Shown here in pieces: positions 1-6,170 of a stretch of 8,265 bases of DNA. Where the stretch lies: NCBI GenBank assembly GCA_964580905.1, contig CAZOLR010000055.1, positions 1 through 8,265 of the forward strand, in the 5' to 3' direction. The DNA comes from G041228335 sp964580905 (GTDB lineage: Bacteria; Pseudomonadota; Alphaproteobacteria; Puniceispirillales; UBA1172). A model generated the notes under the pieces. The model saw nothing but the letters and a program-made list of their open reading frames with translations. It was not told the DNA's origin and searched no databases. The position numbers and the translations under genes were made by a program. The stretch's first letter is position 1. Each line of letters starts with the position of its first letter.

Positions 1-517
1 GGGTTATCCTTTCTAATTCATCAGGTAGGAGCCTTCTCTGCCTTGGCTTAGGTGAGGGCGGCATTTTCACATAATCAACAGGGTTTCGGTCTAGGTCCAA
101 GTTCCACTCGTAGATGGCGGTCTTTATACAGTGCCTGATAATTACGAGGTCGTATTGTGCGGTTCTAGGGCCGCTTAGAATCCGTGTATCTCTGAACCGT
201 GCTAAACATGCTGAGGATAGCTTATCAAGGCTGTTGAGGCTTATAGGGTCTTTGAGGAGCCGTTTAATGCGGCGCTCTTCCGCATCTCTGCCTCGCTTGG
301 CAGGAGTGATTTCACGGAGATAACGTTCTAGCAACTCGCCAAGGGTGATGGTGCTGGGATTGAGTTTATCGAAGGTATTGGCCTCGATGCTTTTCTCTGT
401 CTCATAAGCCCATTTCCTAGCCTCGTCTTTTGAGATGAAAGACCTGGCTTTAGTGCCAATGTTTTTGTGCCGGACAATGGCTTGCCATCTGTTATTGCGT
501 TTGCGGAATGTCGCCAC
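1..517 (-). CDS. Tyrosine recombinase / phage-type integrase, N-terminal part (truncated by window edge)
   Basis: Site-specific recombinase of an integrative element, seen only for its first 172 residues. No ATG opens this frame; the GTG at 517 is preceded by a clear GGAGG Shine-Dalgarno with a 5-base spacer, so it is the likely start. Residues 1-50 (rich in K/R, with W11, the GTKARSF stretch and the EARKWA helix) look like the arm-site-binding domain of phage integrases. Residues about 57-150 (TLGELLERYL, then a helix with IIRHCIKTAIYEW and the NPVDYVKMP linker) match the SAM-like core-binding domain. The frame ends in LLPDELERIT, the usual opening of the catalytic domain. The R-H-R-Y active site lies outside the window, so intactness cannot be judged. 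The gene reads away from tRNA-Phe, 87 bp off, and AGTGAC repeats just upstream of its start could let the integrase bind its own promoter region. Confidence 0.9.
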   Translation of the reverse strand, partial: MATFRKRNNRWQAIVRHKNIGTKARSFISKDEARKWAYETEKSIEANTFDKLNPSTITLGELLERYLREITPAKRGRDAEERRIKRLLKDPISLNSLDKLSSACLARFRDTRILSGPRTAQYDLVIIRHCIKTAIYEWNLDLDRNPVDYVKMPPSPKPRQRRLLPDELERIT

Positions 518-528
518 TTTTGCCTCCA

Positions 529-549
529 AAAGTGACGGAGAAGTGACAG
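529..549. repeat. Paired AGTGAC direct repeats (left copy), candidate integrase arm sites
   Basis: Two AGTGAC hexamers start at 531 and 542, exactly 11 bp apart, between the integrase start and tRNA-Phe. The 21-bp unit matches 3283-3303 at 19 of 21 positions, including the 11-bp spacing. A third hexamer starts at 785 within AGTGACAGTGGGGG, a 14-mer repeated exactly at 3296-3309. Short direct repeats near an integrase gene and a tRNA are typical arm-type binding sites; that role is inferred. Confidence 0.55.
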
Positions 550-604
550 AGAGGAAACTCTGGGTTAAGTTAGTTTCTCAAAGTCGAGGTTTTCTGCAGG
601 TTAC

Positions 605-665
<61 letters not shown>

Positions 666-680
<15 letters not shown>

Positions 681-712
681 CTGATTTCCAAGAAAATCCC
701 CACCTTTTCTGT
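666..712. other. Candidate integration core: tRNA-Phe 3' end plus downstream conserved block
   Basis: Two blocks recur in the same order and nearly the same spacing at 3318-3362. The tRNA 3' end (666-681) matches 3318-3333 at 14 of 16 positions, and CCCCACCTTTTCTGT (698-712) matches 3348-3362 exactly. The gap between blocks is 16 bases here and 14 there. tRNA 3' ends are the usual attB targets of tyrosine integrases, so this pair may be the two ends of an integrated element. The exact crossover cannot be read from sequence alone. Confidence 0.5.
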
Positions 713-714
713 AA

Positions 715-737
715 CTTAACCGACTGGTTAAGTTTTT
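715..737 (+). terminator. Rho-independent terminator of tRNA-Phe
   Basis: A perfect 7-bp stem, CTTAACC (715-721) with GGTTAAG (726-732), closes a four-base GACT loop and runs directly into TTTTT (733-737). It lies 34 bases after the tRNA CCA end and is the best terminator in the window. Confidence 0.8.
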
Positions 738-770
738 CAGTGATATCAATTCTTGCACGCTATTAACCTT

Positions 771-800
771 CTGTCATACGTAAAAGTGACAGTGGGGGGC
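771..800. repeat. Third AGTGAC site with inverted TGTCA partner
   Basis: CTGTCA (771-776) faces TGACAG (787-792), the 5-bp half-sites TGTCA and TGACA starting 15 bp apart. The same half-sites with the same 15-bp spacing occur at 3272-3291, and 771-794 aligns ungapped with 3271-3294 at 18 of 24 positions. The AGTGACAGTGGGGG part (785-798) is identical to 3296-3309. With the pair at 529-549 it puts AGTGAC sites on both sides of tRNA-Phe, as in an attP. The rest of 738-975 is AT-rich and shows no gene I can support. Confidence 0.45.
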
Positions 801-975
801 ATTGGTAAACAAATACCCCGATATGGGGAGGCTCGGAACTTCAATCCAGGATACCCATTACAATTACAGTCTTAGAACCTCATCTCCGATTAACATTCCA
901 TTGATACTATCCATCAATGACTTAGCTTGATGCCTATGAATTAAGAAAACAATCAACAGTGAACAAATTTCTTTA

Positions 976-2022
976 ATGGTTTTACGATATATAGTTACTC
1001 TGGCGTTCAGCATTTTCCTCTTGGGGTGTTCTGCTTCGATGGATTATTCGAAATCTGAAAACTTTAATACCTCCACCGGCCGCTTTGAGCATCCCGGCGG
1101 CGACAGGCACGATAAAAGCCTGACTGACCTTCTTGGACTTGCCTCAAAATTTATTGGCCGCGAAGATGACGCATGGGAAGATAAAGGTTTTCCCCTGATT
1201 CTTTCATCGAAGGAAACTCTGGCTGATTTTGCCGAAAACATGATTTGGGTGGGGCATTCCACTGTCATGTTAAACCATCAAGGCATCACGGTGTTAACGG
1301 ACCCGCAGTTTTCAGGGAGGGCTTCACCGTTTTCCTTCTGGGGCCCTAAGCGGGTAACCCCGACCCCCTTCAATATAGATGATTTACCCAAGATTGATGT
1401 CGTCTTGATAAGCCACAATCATTACGACCACCTTGATGAGGAAAGCATCCGGGAGTTAGCACAACTTCAACCAGATATAAAATTTCTGGTTCCGCTGGGC
1501 CTGGCCTCACTCGTGAGAGATTGGGGCGCGCGGGATGTTGAAGAATTGGATTGGTGGCAACCCGTCAGGCTGGGCGGGGTTGAGATTCAACCCACCCCTG
1601 TTCAGCATTGGTCCAAGCGGTCATTTTTTGACCGCAACAAAACTCTTTGGTCGGGATGGATGTTGCGCTGGGATGACTTCTCCTTTTATTTTGCCGGAGA
1701 CACAGGCTATTCGGATGACTTCCGGAAAACGGCCCAAAGACTCGGAAGCCCAACATTGGCGGCTATACCCATAGGCGCATATGAGCCGAGAGATTTTATG
1801 AAATCAGCCCATTTAAACCCGGAAGAGGCGGTCAGGGCATTCAGGGATTTAGGGGCCAAATACGCATTTGGCATTCACTGGGGCACGTTCAAACTGACAC
1901 TGGAGAAAATGGATGAGCCTCCGGCCAAGCTCAGAGCGGTGCTAAAGAAAGAGGGTGTTTCTGAAGATGTGTTCCGCGTCCTCACGCATGGTGAAAGCTG
2001 GGAGATGCCGTTATCAAAATAA
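976..2022 (+). CDS. Lipoprotein of the metallo-beta-lactamase superfamily, NAPE-PLD/UlaG-like hydrolase
   Basis: Predicted metal-dependent hydrolase of the COG2220 type, 348 residues. The N-terminus is a lipoprotein signal: a hydrophobic stretch ending in the lipobox L15-L-G-C18. Ser follows the Cys rather than Asp, which favours the outer membrane. The core shows WVGHSTVML (91-99), the metal motif H147-N-H149-Y-D151-H152, H211 (PVQHW), D242 (AGDTGY) and H301 (GIHWGTF). From H211 to H301 the spacing equals that of the human N-acyl-phosphatidylethanolamine phospholipase D ligands as I recall them, and all seven ligands are present. Family members act as phosphodiesterases on phospholipids or cyclic esters; the substrate here is unknown. 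The ATG at 976 is chosen because it gives a correct signal peptide, although no strong Shine-Dalgarno precedes it. It converges with the Rieske gene, 31 bp away. Confidence 0.88.
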   Translation: MVLRYIVTLAFSIFLLGCSASMDYSKSENFNTSTGRFEHPGGDRHDKSLTDLLGLASKFIGREDDAWEDKGFPLILSSKETLADFAENMIWVGHSTVMLNHQGITVLTDPQFSGRASPFSFWGPKRVTPTPFNIDDLPKIDVVLISHNHYDHLDEESIRELAQLQPDIKFLVPLGLASLVRDWGARDVEELDWWQPVRLGGVEIQPTPVQHWSKRSFFDRNKTLWSGWMLRWDDFSFYFAGDTGYSDDFRKTAQRLGSPTLAAIPIGAYEPRDFMKSAHLNPEEAVRAFRDLGAKYAFGIHWGTFKLTLEKMDEPPAKLRAVLKKEGVSEDVFRVLTHGESWEMPLSK

Positions 2023-2053
2023 AAGTCTCATTATGCGTTAAACAATATAATCG

Positions 2054-3205
2054 TCATCCAGCCGTCGTTAACTTCTTTGCAAGATAGCGTTGAAAATACC
2101 ATATGGTGCGTTCTTTCGGGGAAAGCCTGCCCGGTATTGCGGCAGATGCTTTTGCGTTTTCGAAAATCTTACTAACTATAGGTTTGTCTTCATTATTGAT
2201 GGCATCAAATCCTGCTTTAAGTTCTTTTGCGTATTCGTCTTTGCTGATGCCGTCCGGAACGGAGCCTGGGAAAATATCCACGCCCCAAAGGACTTTGACC
2301 TGACCGACCCCATGAGGTTGAAGCGACAACCAGAACGTTCTTTCAGCAACCACTGATACAACATGACTGGGAAAAACAGAGAAAAGCACGGCCTTGTTTT
2401 TTTCCTCTTCGGTGAGTTTCATATTCTTGATTTGGGTATGTGTTGTCCGCTCATAAGACTTGCCCGGAATACGGCCCTGCTCGTATAGGCTATAGGCGTC
2501 TCCGCCATGCAATGCATTGGCAAGTTCGGTAGGCATGGCAGGCTCGATGGTTTTCGAGTGGGCTACAAAAAGATGATAACCCTCCATGAAATTCTGAGCC
2601 AGAATCTTCCAGTTCGTATCCCAGATTTCCTCGGCCCTGAACAAGGTTTGATATTCACCCATTCGGTAATTCTGATAACGTGTGGCAAGCGTCTCCAGCC
2701 TTGGGTTGAGTGGAGGAGCATCCGTATCCAGATTTACATAAACCCACCCATTCCAGACGTCCAAAGCAAATTGAGGCAGGCAAACACTATTCTTTTGGAA
2801 GTTATCCCGCATATGGCTTGCGCCAACGAGCTGACCTTCAAGATTGTATGTCCATGCGTGATAAGGACAGCTGATACCAGCTTTGAGACGGCCAGCACCC
2901 TCAAGCAGTGTTGCCATCCGGTGTCGGCAGACATTAGACATCGCCCGAAGTCTTCCATCTTTATCGCGCAGAATGATAACCGGGTCGCGTCCAATCACCA
3001 TGGTTTTGTAATCGCCGGGGTGGGAGAATTCGTCCTCTCTGCCAACGCAAAGCCACTCTTTTGAAAAAATCAGGTCGAGTTCGAGCTCCAGAAGTTCTGG
3101 CGATATGTAGGCCGCAGGGGGCGTGCCCTCTGCAAGTTCATCCGGAAGAGCTGCGTTAGCTTTAATGGCTTCAATGATTTCATGAACGGATTGATTAGGT
3201 TTCAT
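2054..3205 (-). CDS. Rieske non-heme iron oxygenase, large (alpha) subunit
   Basis: Aromatic-ring-hydroxylating or quaternary-amine-type oxygenase component, 383 residues from the ATG at 3205. That start has AGGTGA eight bases upstream; a GTG at 3217 would add four residues but lies within that Shine-Dalgarno. The Rieske [2Fe-2S] ligands are C93-x-H95 and C113-x2-H116. The mononuclear iron site follows NWKILAQNFMEGYH: E208, H211 and H216, with D340 (INNEDK) as the carboxylate ligand. The residue that bridges the two centres is Glu (E208), as in carnitine and glycine-betaine oxygenases and many COG4638 proteins, rather than the Asp of naphthalene dioxygenase. Length and domain order are normal. 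No ferredoxin, reductase or beta subunit is present in the window, so the electron donor must be encoded elsewhere. The substrate cannot be assigned. Confidence 0.9.
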   Translation of the reverse strand: MKPNQSVHEIIEAIKANAALPDELAEGTPPAAYISPELLELELDLIFSKEWLCVGREDEFSHPGDYKTMVIGRDPVIILRDKDGRLRAMSNVCRHRMATLLEGAGRLKAGISCPYHAWTYNLEGQLVGASHMRDNFQKNSVCLPQFALDVWNGWVYVNLDTDAPPLNPRLETLATRYQNYRMGEYQTLFRAEEIWDTNWKILAQNFMEGYHLFVAHSKTIEPAMPTELANALHGGDAYSLYEQGRIPGKSYERTTHTQIKNMKLTEEEKNKAVLFSVFPSHVVSVVAERTFWLSLQPHGVGQVKVLWGVDIFPGSVPDGISKDEYAKELKAGFDAINNEDKPIVSKIFENAKASAAIPGRLSPKERTIWYFQRYLAKKLTTAG

Positions 3206-3282
3206 AAAATTGGTCACCTAAACGTAGAGTGCATTTTTTATTTTAGTAATGCTCTCACTTAAATAAATCGTTGTCACTCCTT

Positions 3283-3362
3283 AAAGTGACAGAGGAGTGA
3301 CAGTGGGGGCTCAGTTGCGCCCCCTGGCACCACGTCCCCACGGATACCCCCACCTTTTCTGT
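3283..3362. repeat. Shrunken second copy of the integrase/tRNA-Phe junction (candidate att remnant with deleted tRNA)
   Basis: Read left to right this stretch copies three parts of 529-712. The AGTGAC pair at 3283-3303 matches 529-549 (19/21). A tRNA-Phe relic follows: GCTCAGTTG (3309-3317) equals the D-arm bases 614-622 and is joined directly to the tRNA 3' end (3318-3333, matching 666-681 at 14/16), so 43 internal bases are missing. CCCCACCTTTTCTGT (3348-3362) equals 698-712. It cannot fold as a tRNA. The order and orientation are the same as in the left copy, so the two are direct repeats about 2.6 kb apart. An attachment-site role is inferred. Confidence 0.6.
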
Positions 3363-3375
3363 TATCTTTGATTTC

Positions 3376-3410
3376 TAACATATATGTTAATGTATTGAGG
3401 TATTAACATA
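3376..3410. promoter_or_regulatory. Operator-like array of TAACATA half-sites upstream of the cupin gene
   Basis: Three copies of one 7-mer occur in 35 bp: TAACATA at 3376-3382, its inverse TATGTTA at 3383-3389, and TAACATA again at 3404-3410. The first two form a perfect 14-bp palindrome. The second and third belong to a perfect 9-bp inverted repeat, TATGTTAAT with ATTAACATA, around a 10-base spacer. The array ends just before the Shine-Dalgarno of the cupin gene, where a bound repressor would block transcription. The regulator is not identifiable and is not encoded next to it. Confidence 0.55.
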
Positions 3411-3424
3411 AGGTGGGGAAAAAC

Positions 3425-3712
3425 ATGAAACGTCCGCAAGCAACGTCAACCACACAAATTGATAACGAACGCGTGCGGGTCGTGCGCTGGGATTTTGAAA
3501 GAGGTGCGGAAACCGGCTGGCACACGCACCCGATGGATTATATTGTGGTTCCGCTGACCACAGGTTCTCTGACCGCCGAATTACCTGATGGGAGTGAGGT
3601 TAAAACCGATCTTACCGCCGGCAATTCCTACAACCGCCCTGAAGGCGTGAAACACAATATCATCAATTCAAGTGATGGGCCGTTCAGTTTTGTCGAGATT
3701 GAGTTGAAATAG
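3425..3712 (+). CDS. Small single-domain cupin protein
   Basis: A 95-residue protein that is one cupin beta-barrel. Motif 1 is G27-x5-H33-T-H35, ending at G47, but the usual metal-binding Glu is not in its place (D38-Y-I40 stands there), so metal binding would rest on the histidines or on D38. Motif 2 is a textbook G66-x5-P72-x-G74-x2-H77-x3-N81. The ATG at 3425 has AGGTGG eight bases upstream; an in-frame GTG at 3413 lies inside that Shine-Dalgarno and is unlikely to be used. Proteins of this size and type include small enzymes, sugar or ligand-binding proteins and stress-induced proteins, so no reaction can be named. The gene stands alone: the Rieske gene diverges from it and the next gene converges on it. 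The half-site array upstream suggests dedicated regulation. Confidence 0.85.
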   Translation: MKRPQATSTTQIDNERVRVVRWDFERGAETGWHTHPMDYIVVPLTTGSLTAELPDGSEVKTDLTAGNSYNRPEGVKHNIINSSDGPFSFVEIELK

Positions 3713-3781
3713 ATAAGATTTCCGGTGGCAGTCAAATGGTCAGGGTTTTATGGCTGACGGGGCGATTGAGGGCCTTTTGCA

Positions 3782-4219
3782 TCAGATCAGTTGCAATGTG
3801 AGCCCGGCCACCACCAGATACCGCAGTGTTTTTGCTGTCCCCACAATCACGATAAAGAGAACAAGCGGTGTCCGGAAAAAGCCGCTTGCAACCGTGATCG
3901 GATCACCGATGAACGGCACCCAGCTGAGCAAAAGACTCCATAGGCCAAACCGGCCATACCAGGTCTTGGCGCGTTCCAGTTGGCGGGTTCCTGCTGGAAA
4001 CCATGTTCTGGATTTAAACCTCTCAAGCCCCCGGCCGAGATACCAGTTCACCACGGCGCCAAGCGTATTGCCGAGACTTGCGAAAAACACCAGCAAGACG
4101 ACGGAATGCGTCCCGGATGATATCAGGACAGCGAGACCGGCTTCGGACTGCGCAGGAAGTATGGTCGCCGCCAGAAATGATGCGGTAAAAATTCCGGCAT
4201 AGGCTGTTGGTTCTGTCAA
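3782..4219 (-). CDS. YqaA-type DedA/SNARE-associated inner membrane protein
   Basis: A small integral membrane protein, 145 residues if translation starts at the TTG at 4219. That matches the roughly 142 residues of E. coli YqaA and leaves the family's normal N-terminus (AYAGIFTASFLAATILPAQSE). GAGGA ten bases upstream could serve as Shine-Dalgarno. The frame is open back to an ATG at 4312, but that extension would run into the pirin ribosome-binding site and adds a non-hydrophobic tail unlike the family. Family hallmarks are ILPAQSE (20-26), the glycine motif G50-NTLG, and the re-entrant segment LLLSWVPFIGDP with SGFF (97-115). Three to four hydrophobic segments are visible. DedA-superfamily proteins are linked to lipid scrambling and membrane homeostasis; the function of YqaA itself is not settled. 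It diverges from pirin. Confidence 0.82.
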   Translation of the reverse strand: MTEPTAYAGIFTASFLAATILPAQSEAGLAVLISSGTHSVVLLVFFASLGNTLGAVVNWYLGRGLERFKSRTWFPAGTRQLERAKTWYGRFGLWSLLLSWVPFIGDPITVASGFFRTPLVLFIVIVGTAKTLRYLVVAGLTLQLI

Positions 4220-4268
4220 TTTGCCTGTTTCCTCGCCAGATACATGGCTCACCTGTTGAAATACGATA

Positions 4269-4279
4269 TGGTAGTACCA
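4269..4279. promoter_or_regulatory. Short palindrome in the divergent yqaA-like/pirin intergenic region
   Basis: TGGTA-G-TACCA is an 11-bp perfect odd palindrome, flanked by ATA and CATAT that nearly extend it. It lies in the 98 bp between the two divergent starts. A weak promoter candidate for pirin (TTGAAA at 4256-4261, ACATAT at 4279-4284, 17-bp spacer) would place the palindrome over the -10 region. The sequence shows the symmetry; a regulatory role is a guess. Confidence 0.3.
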
Positions 4280-4317
4280 CATATAGCCATAGAAGTCGTA
4301 ATCAGGGAGCATCTTTT

Positions 4318-5256
4318 ATGTCGATACGTCCGGTCAGTCTCAGCAGTCAGGCGAAACCCACCATGGAAGGGGCTGGTGTTCACCTGCACCGTGTTTTCGG
4401 GTTTGGTGATACCGATATGTTTGATCCGTTTCTGATGATGGATGATTTTCGCAACGATGATCCTGATCAATACCTGAAAGGCTTTCCCTGGCACCCGCAT
4501 CGCGGGATAGAGACCATCACCTATGTTCTCAGGGGAAATGTCGAGCATGGTGACTCACTGGGCAACAGGGGCGTGTTGAGTGATGGCGACGTGCAGTGGA
4601 TGACCGCAGGTTCCGGCATCATCCATCAGGAAATGCCCACCGGCAACGAGAAGGGCCAGATGCACGGTTTCCAGCTCTGGGCCAATCTTCCCAGCCATCA
4701 GAAAATGTGCACGCCGCGATATCAGGATATCAAATCAGGTGATATATCCACGCTGACAGATGACGACGGCACCCATATCCGTGTTATTGCCGGTGACTAC
4801 AGGGGATACAAGGGGCCGGTGGATGGCATTGATACCGATCCGTCCTATCTTGATATCACGCTCATGCCAAACGTGAAAAAGAGATTCCCCTTTGACACCA
4901 GACGTCAGGGTTTTGCCTATATTTTTGAGGGCAGTGCCGATTTCGGCAACGCATCGGCCCCGTTCGGTGTCAATGTGGAAAAGGAATTCAACGGCGAAGA
5001 GCTGAAGATCAGGGATCATTCCGGCAACCGTACGCTGGTCGTCTTTGGTGCCGGTGATGAAGTCGAGGTGACGGCCGGAGAAGAAGGCGTGCGTTTTCTG
5101 CTGATATCCGGGGCACCGCTTCGTGAACCGGTTGCCTGGCATGGGCCTATTGTCATGAACACGAGAGCCGAGTTGCACGAAGCTTTCCGCGAGCTCAATG
5201 CCGGAAGTTTTGTCAAGACCGGTGCCGAAGGATGGGTCAATTCAAGGGGCAGATAG
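4318..5256 (+). CDS. Pirin family protein (bicupin)
   Basis: A 312-residue two-cupin protein of the pirin family. The start at 4318 has AGGGAG eight bases upstream and yields the family's usual opening (MSIRPVS); the upstream in-frame extension to 4207 is not coding. The N-terminal cupin carries the four metal ligands H59 and H61 (PWHPHRGIET) and H103 and E105 (GSGIIHQEMP), the same H-x-H and H-x-E pattern as human pirin and E. coli YhhW. The pirin C-terminal domain follows from about residue 180, with the conserved GAPLREPVAWHGPIVMNT stretch near 280. Bacterial pirins act as quercetin 2,3-dioxygenases or as regulators of central metabolic enzymes, so the in vivo role is open. The gene is monocistronic in this window, diverging from the yqaA-like gene and converging on the transporter gene. 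Confidence 0.94.
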   Translation: MSIRPVSLSSQAKPTMEGAGVHLHRVFGFGDTDMFDPFLMMDDFRNDDPDQYLKGFPWHPHRGIETITYVLRGNVEHGDSLGNRGVLSDGDVQWMTAGSGIIHQEMPTGNEKGQMHGFQLWANLPSHQKMCTPRYQDIKSGDISTLTDDDGTHIRVIAGDYRGYKGPVDGIDTDPSYLDITLMPNVKKRFPFDTRRQGFAYIFEGSADFGNASAPFGVNVEKEFNGEELKIRDHSGNRTLVVFGAGDEVEVTAGEEGVRFLLISGAPLREPVAWHGPIVMNTRAELHEAFRELNAGSFVKTGAEGWVNSRGR

Positions 5257-5303
5257 GAGAGGCGAAGCCACATCTCCCGGCAACGGAAACCTGAAATCTC
5301 AGG
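5256..5303. terminator. Hairpins between convergent pirin and transporter genes
   Basis: Two short inverted repeats fill the gap between the stop codons. GGAGA (5256-5260) pairs with TCTCC (5273-5277), enclosing GGC/GCC around a GAA loop with a three-base bulge. CCTGA (5290-5294) pairs with TCAGG (5299-5303) around a four-base loop; on the minus strand it overlaps the transporter stop codon and is followed by TTT. Neither has a long U-tract, so termination is plausible but weakly supported. Confidence 0.3.
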
Positions 5304-6135
5304 ACAGGGATAAAAGGATGATCCCGGCAGCAACGATGACAGCGGCGATCAGACGAGGCCGTGCCGGGCCCTCACCAAACCAGAACAACCCGATCATAGC
5401 CGCAAAGATCACCGACGTTTCCCTCAGTGCTGAAACCATCCCGAGCGGGGCCAATGTCTTGGCGTAAAGTGCAAGCCCGTAGGCAATCGCAGATAGCGCC
5501 CCGCCGGAAAGGCCGATCATCATCTGCTTGCGACTTAACGCACGCAGACGTTCCATCCGTGTGGTGAAAATAAAGATGACAATCAGCCCCTCGGCAATAA
5601 ACAGCCAGGCGATATAGGAAAACGCTTTATCAGAGATGCGCACACCAAGACCATCCACCAGGGAATAGGCGGCGATAGTTGCGGCGGTGCCAAGGGCAAG
5701 CCCGACAGCCAGTAAAGGCCGCCCGGTGCTGGACGGCCTGAGGCTGAGAATCATGATGCCGGCAGAAACGAGCAGGAGGCCGGCCCAGCCTCCTGCCGAA
5801 AGCTCTTCGCCGAGAAAAAGATAGGCGGGAATTGCCACGAGAAGAGGCGTCGAGCCACGCGCAATGGGATAGACAAGCGACAAATCACCAAACCGGTAGG
5901 ACATATTAAGCAGATAATAATACCCCCAGTGGATGATCGTTGAGGCGATGATATAGGGGAACATTTCAGGGTCAGGCAACGGCAGGAAAGGTGCGGCCGC
6001 CAGCGCCGGCAGGGTATGGCCTGTTGAAACCAGACCGAAAGTTACCGTCCGGTCAGCCGCCCCCTTGACCACGGCATTCCAGGTTGCGTGCATCAGGGCC
6101 GCAGCAAGGACAATGATGATGACGTCAGGTGTCAT
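5299..6135 (-). CDS. EamA/DMT-family transporter
   Basis: A 278-residue integral membrane protein made of two EamA repeats (about residues 7-131 and 142-276), each with about five hydrophobic segments, giving the ten helices typical of drug/metabolite transporters. Family signs are HATWNAVVK near the N-terminus (16-24), YPIARGSTPLL (89-99) with the GEE at 109-111 that closes helix 4, and the second-repeat counterpart ALRETSVIFAAMIG to FGE (236-255). The ATG at 6135 follows a purine-rich GCAGGGG very closely. The gene begins 35 bp after phnY on the same strand with no terminator between, so the two are probably co-transcribed. That makes uptake or export of a phosphonate or related amine a reasonable idea, but DMT proteins carry very diverse substrates and no residue here names one. 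Phosphonate uptake is usually assigned to other families. Confidence 0.9.
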   Translation of the reverse strand: MTPDVIIIVLAAALMHATWNAVVKGAADRTVTFGLVSTGHTLPALAAAPFLPLPDPEMFPYIIASTIIHWGYYYLLNMSYRFGDLSLVYPIARGSTPLLVAIPAYLFLGEELSAGGWAGLLLVSAGIMILSLRPSSTGRPLLAVGLALGTAATIAAYSLVDGLGVRISDKAFSYIAWLFIAEGLIVIFIFTTRMERLRALSRKQMMIGLSGGALSAIAYGLALYAKTLAPLGMVSALRETSVIFAAMIGLFWFGEGPARPRLIAAVIVAAGIILLSLS

Positions 6136-6170
6136 GATCCCCTGCCGAGGTAAGGCAAATCCTTATCCTC

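Noticed and set aside
114..323. Plus-strand open frame of 69 codons
   Set aside because: It lies wholly opposite the integrase, whose product matches a known domain order; this frame resembles nothing.
753..781. Possible promoter TTGCAC with a weak -10 before the lipoprotein gene
   Set aside because: The -10 hexamer is poor (ATACGT or TACGTA) and lies within the repeat at 771-800, nearly 200 bases from the start codon.
816..828. CCCC-GATAT-GGGG inverted repeat
   Set aside because: Only a four-base stem with no U-tract or partner signal; too short to assign a role.
2507..3064. Plus-strand open frame of 185 codons
   Set aside because: It is antisense to the Rieske gene, which keeps all cluster and iron ligands; the opposite product has no recognisable domain.
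3738..3758. GTCAG/CTGAC hairpin after the cupin gene
   Set aside because: Five-base stem with a ten-base loop and no U-tract after it; not a convincing terminator.
4220..4312. N-terminal extension of the YqaA-like protein to an ATG at 4312
   Set aside because: The extra residues are unlike the family and overlap the pirin ribosome-binding site; the TTG at 4219 gives the family's usual length.
4207..4317. N-terminal extension of pirin
   Set aside because: The ATG at 4318 has a strong Shine-Dalgarno and gives the family's usual first residues; the extension crosses the divergent promoter region and the yqaA-like start.
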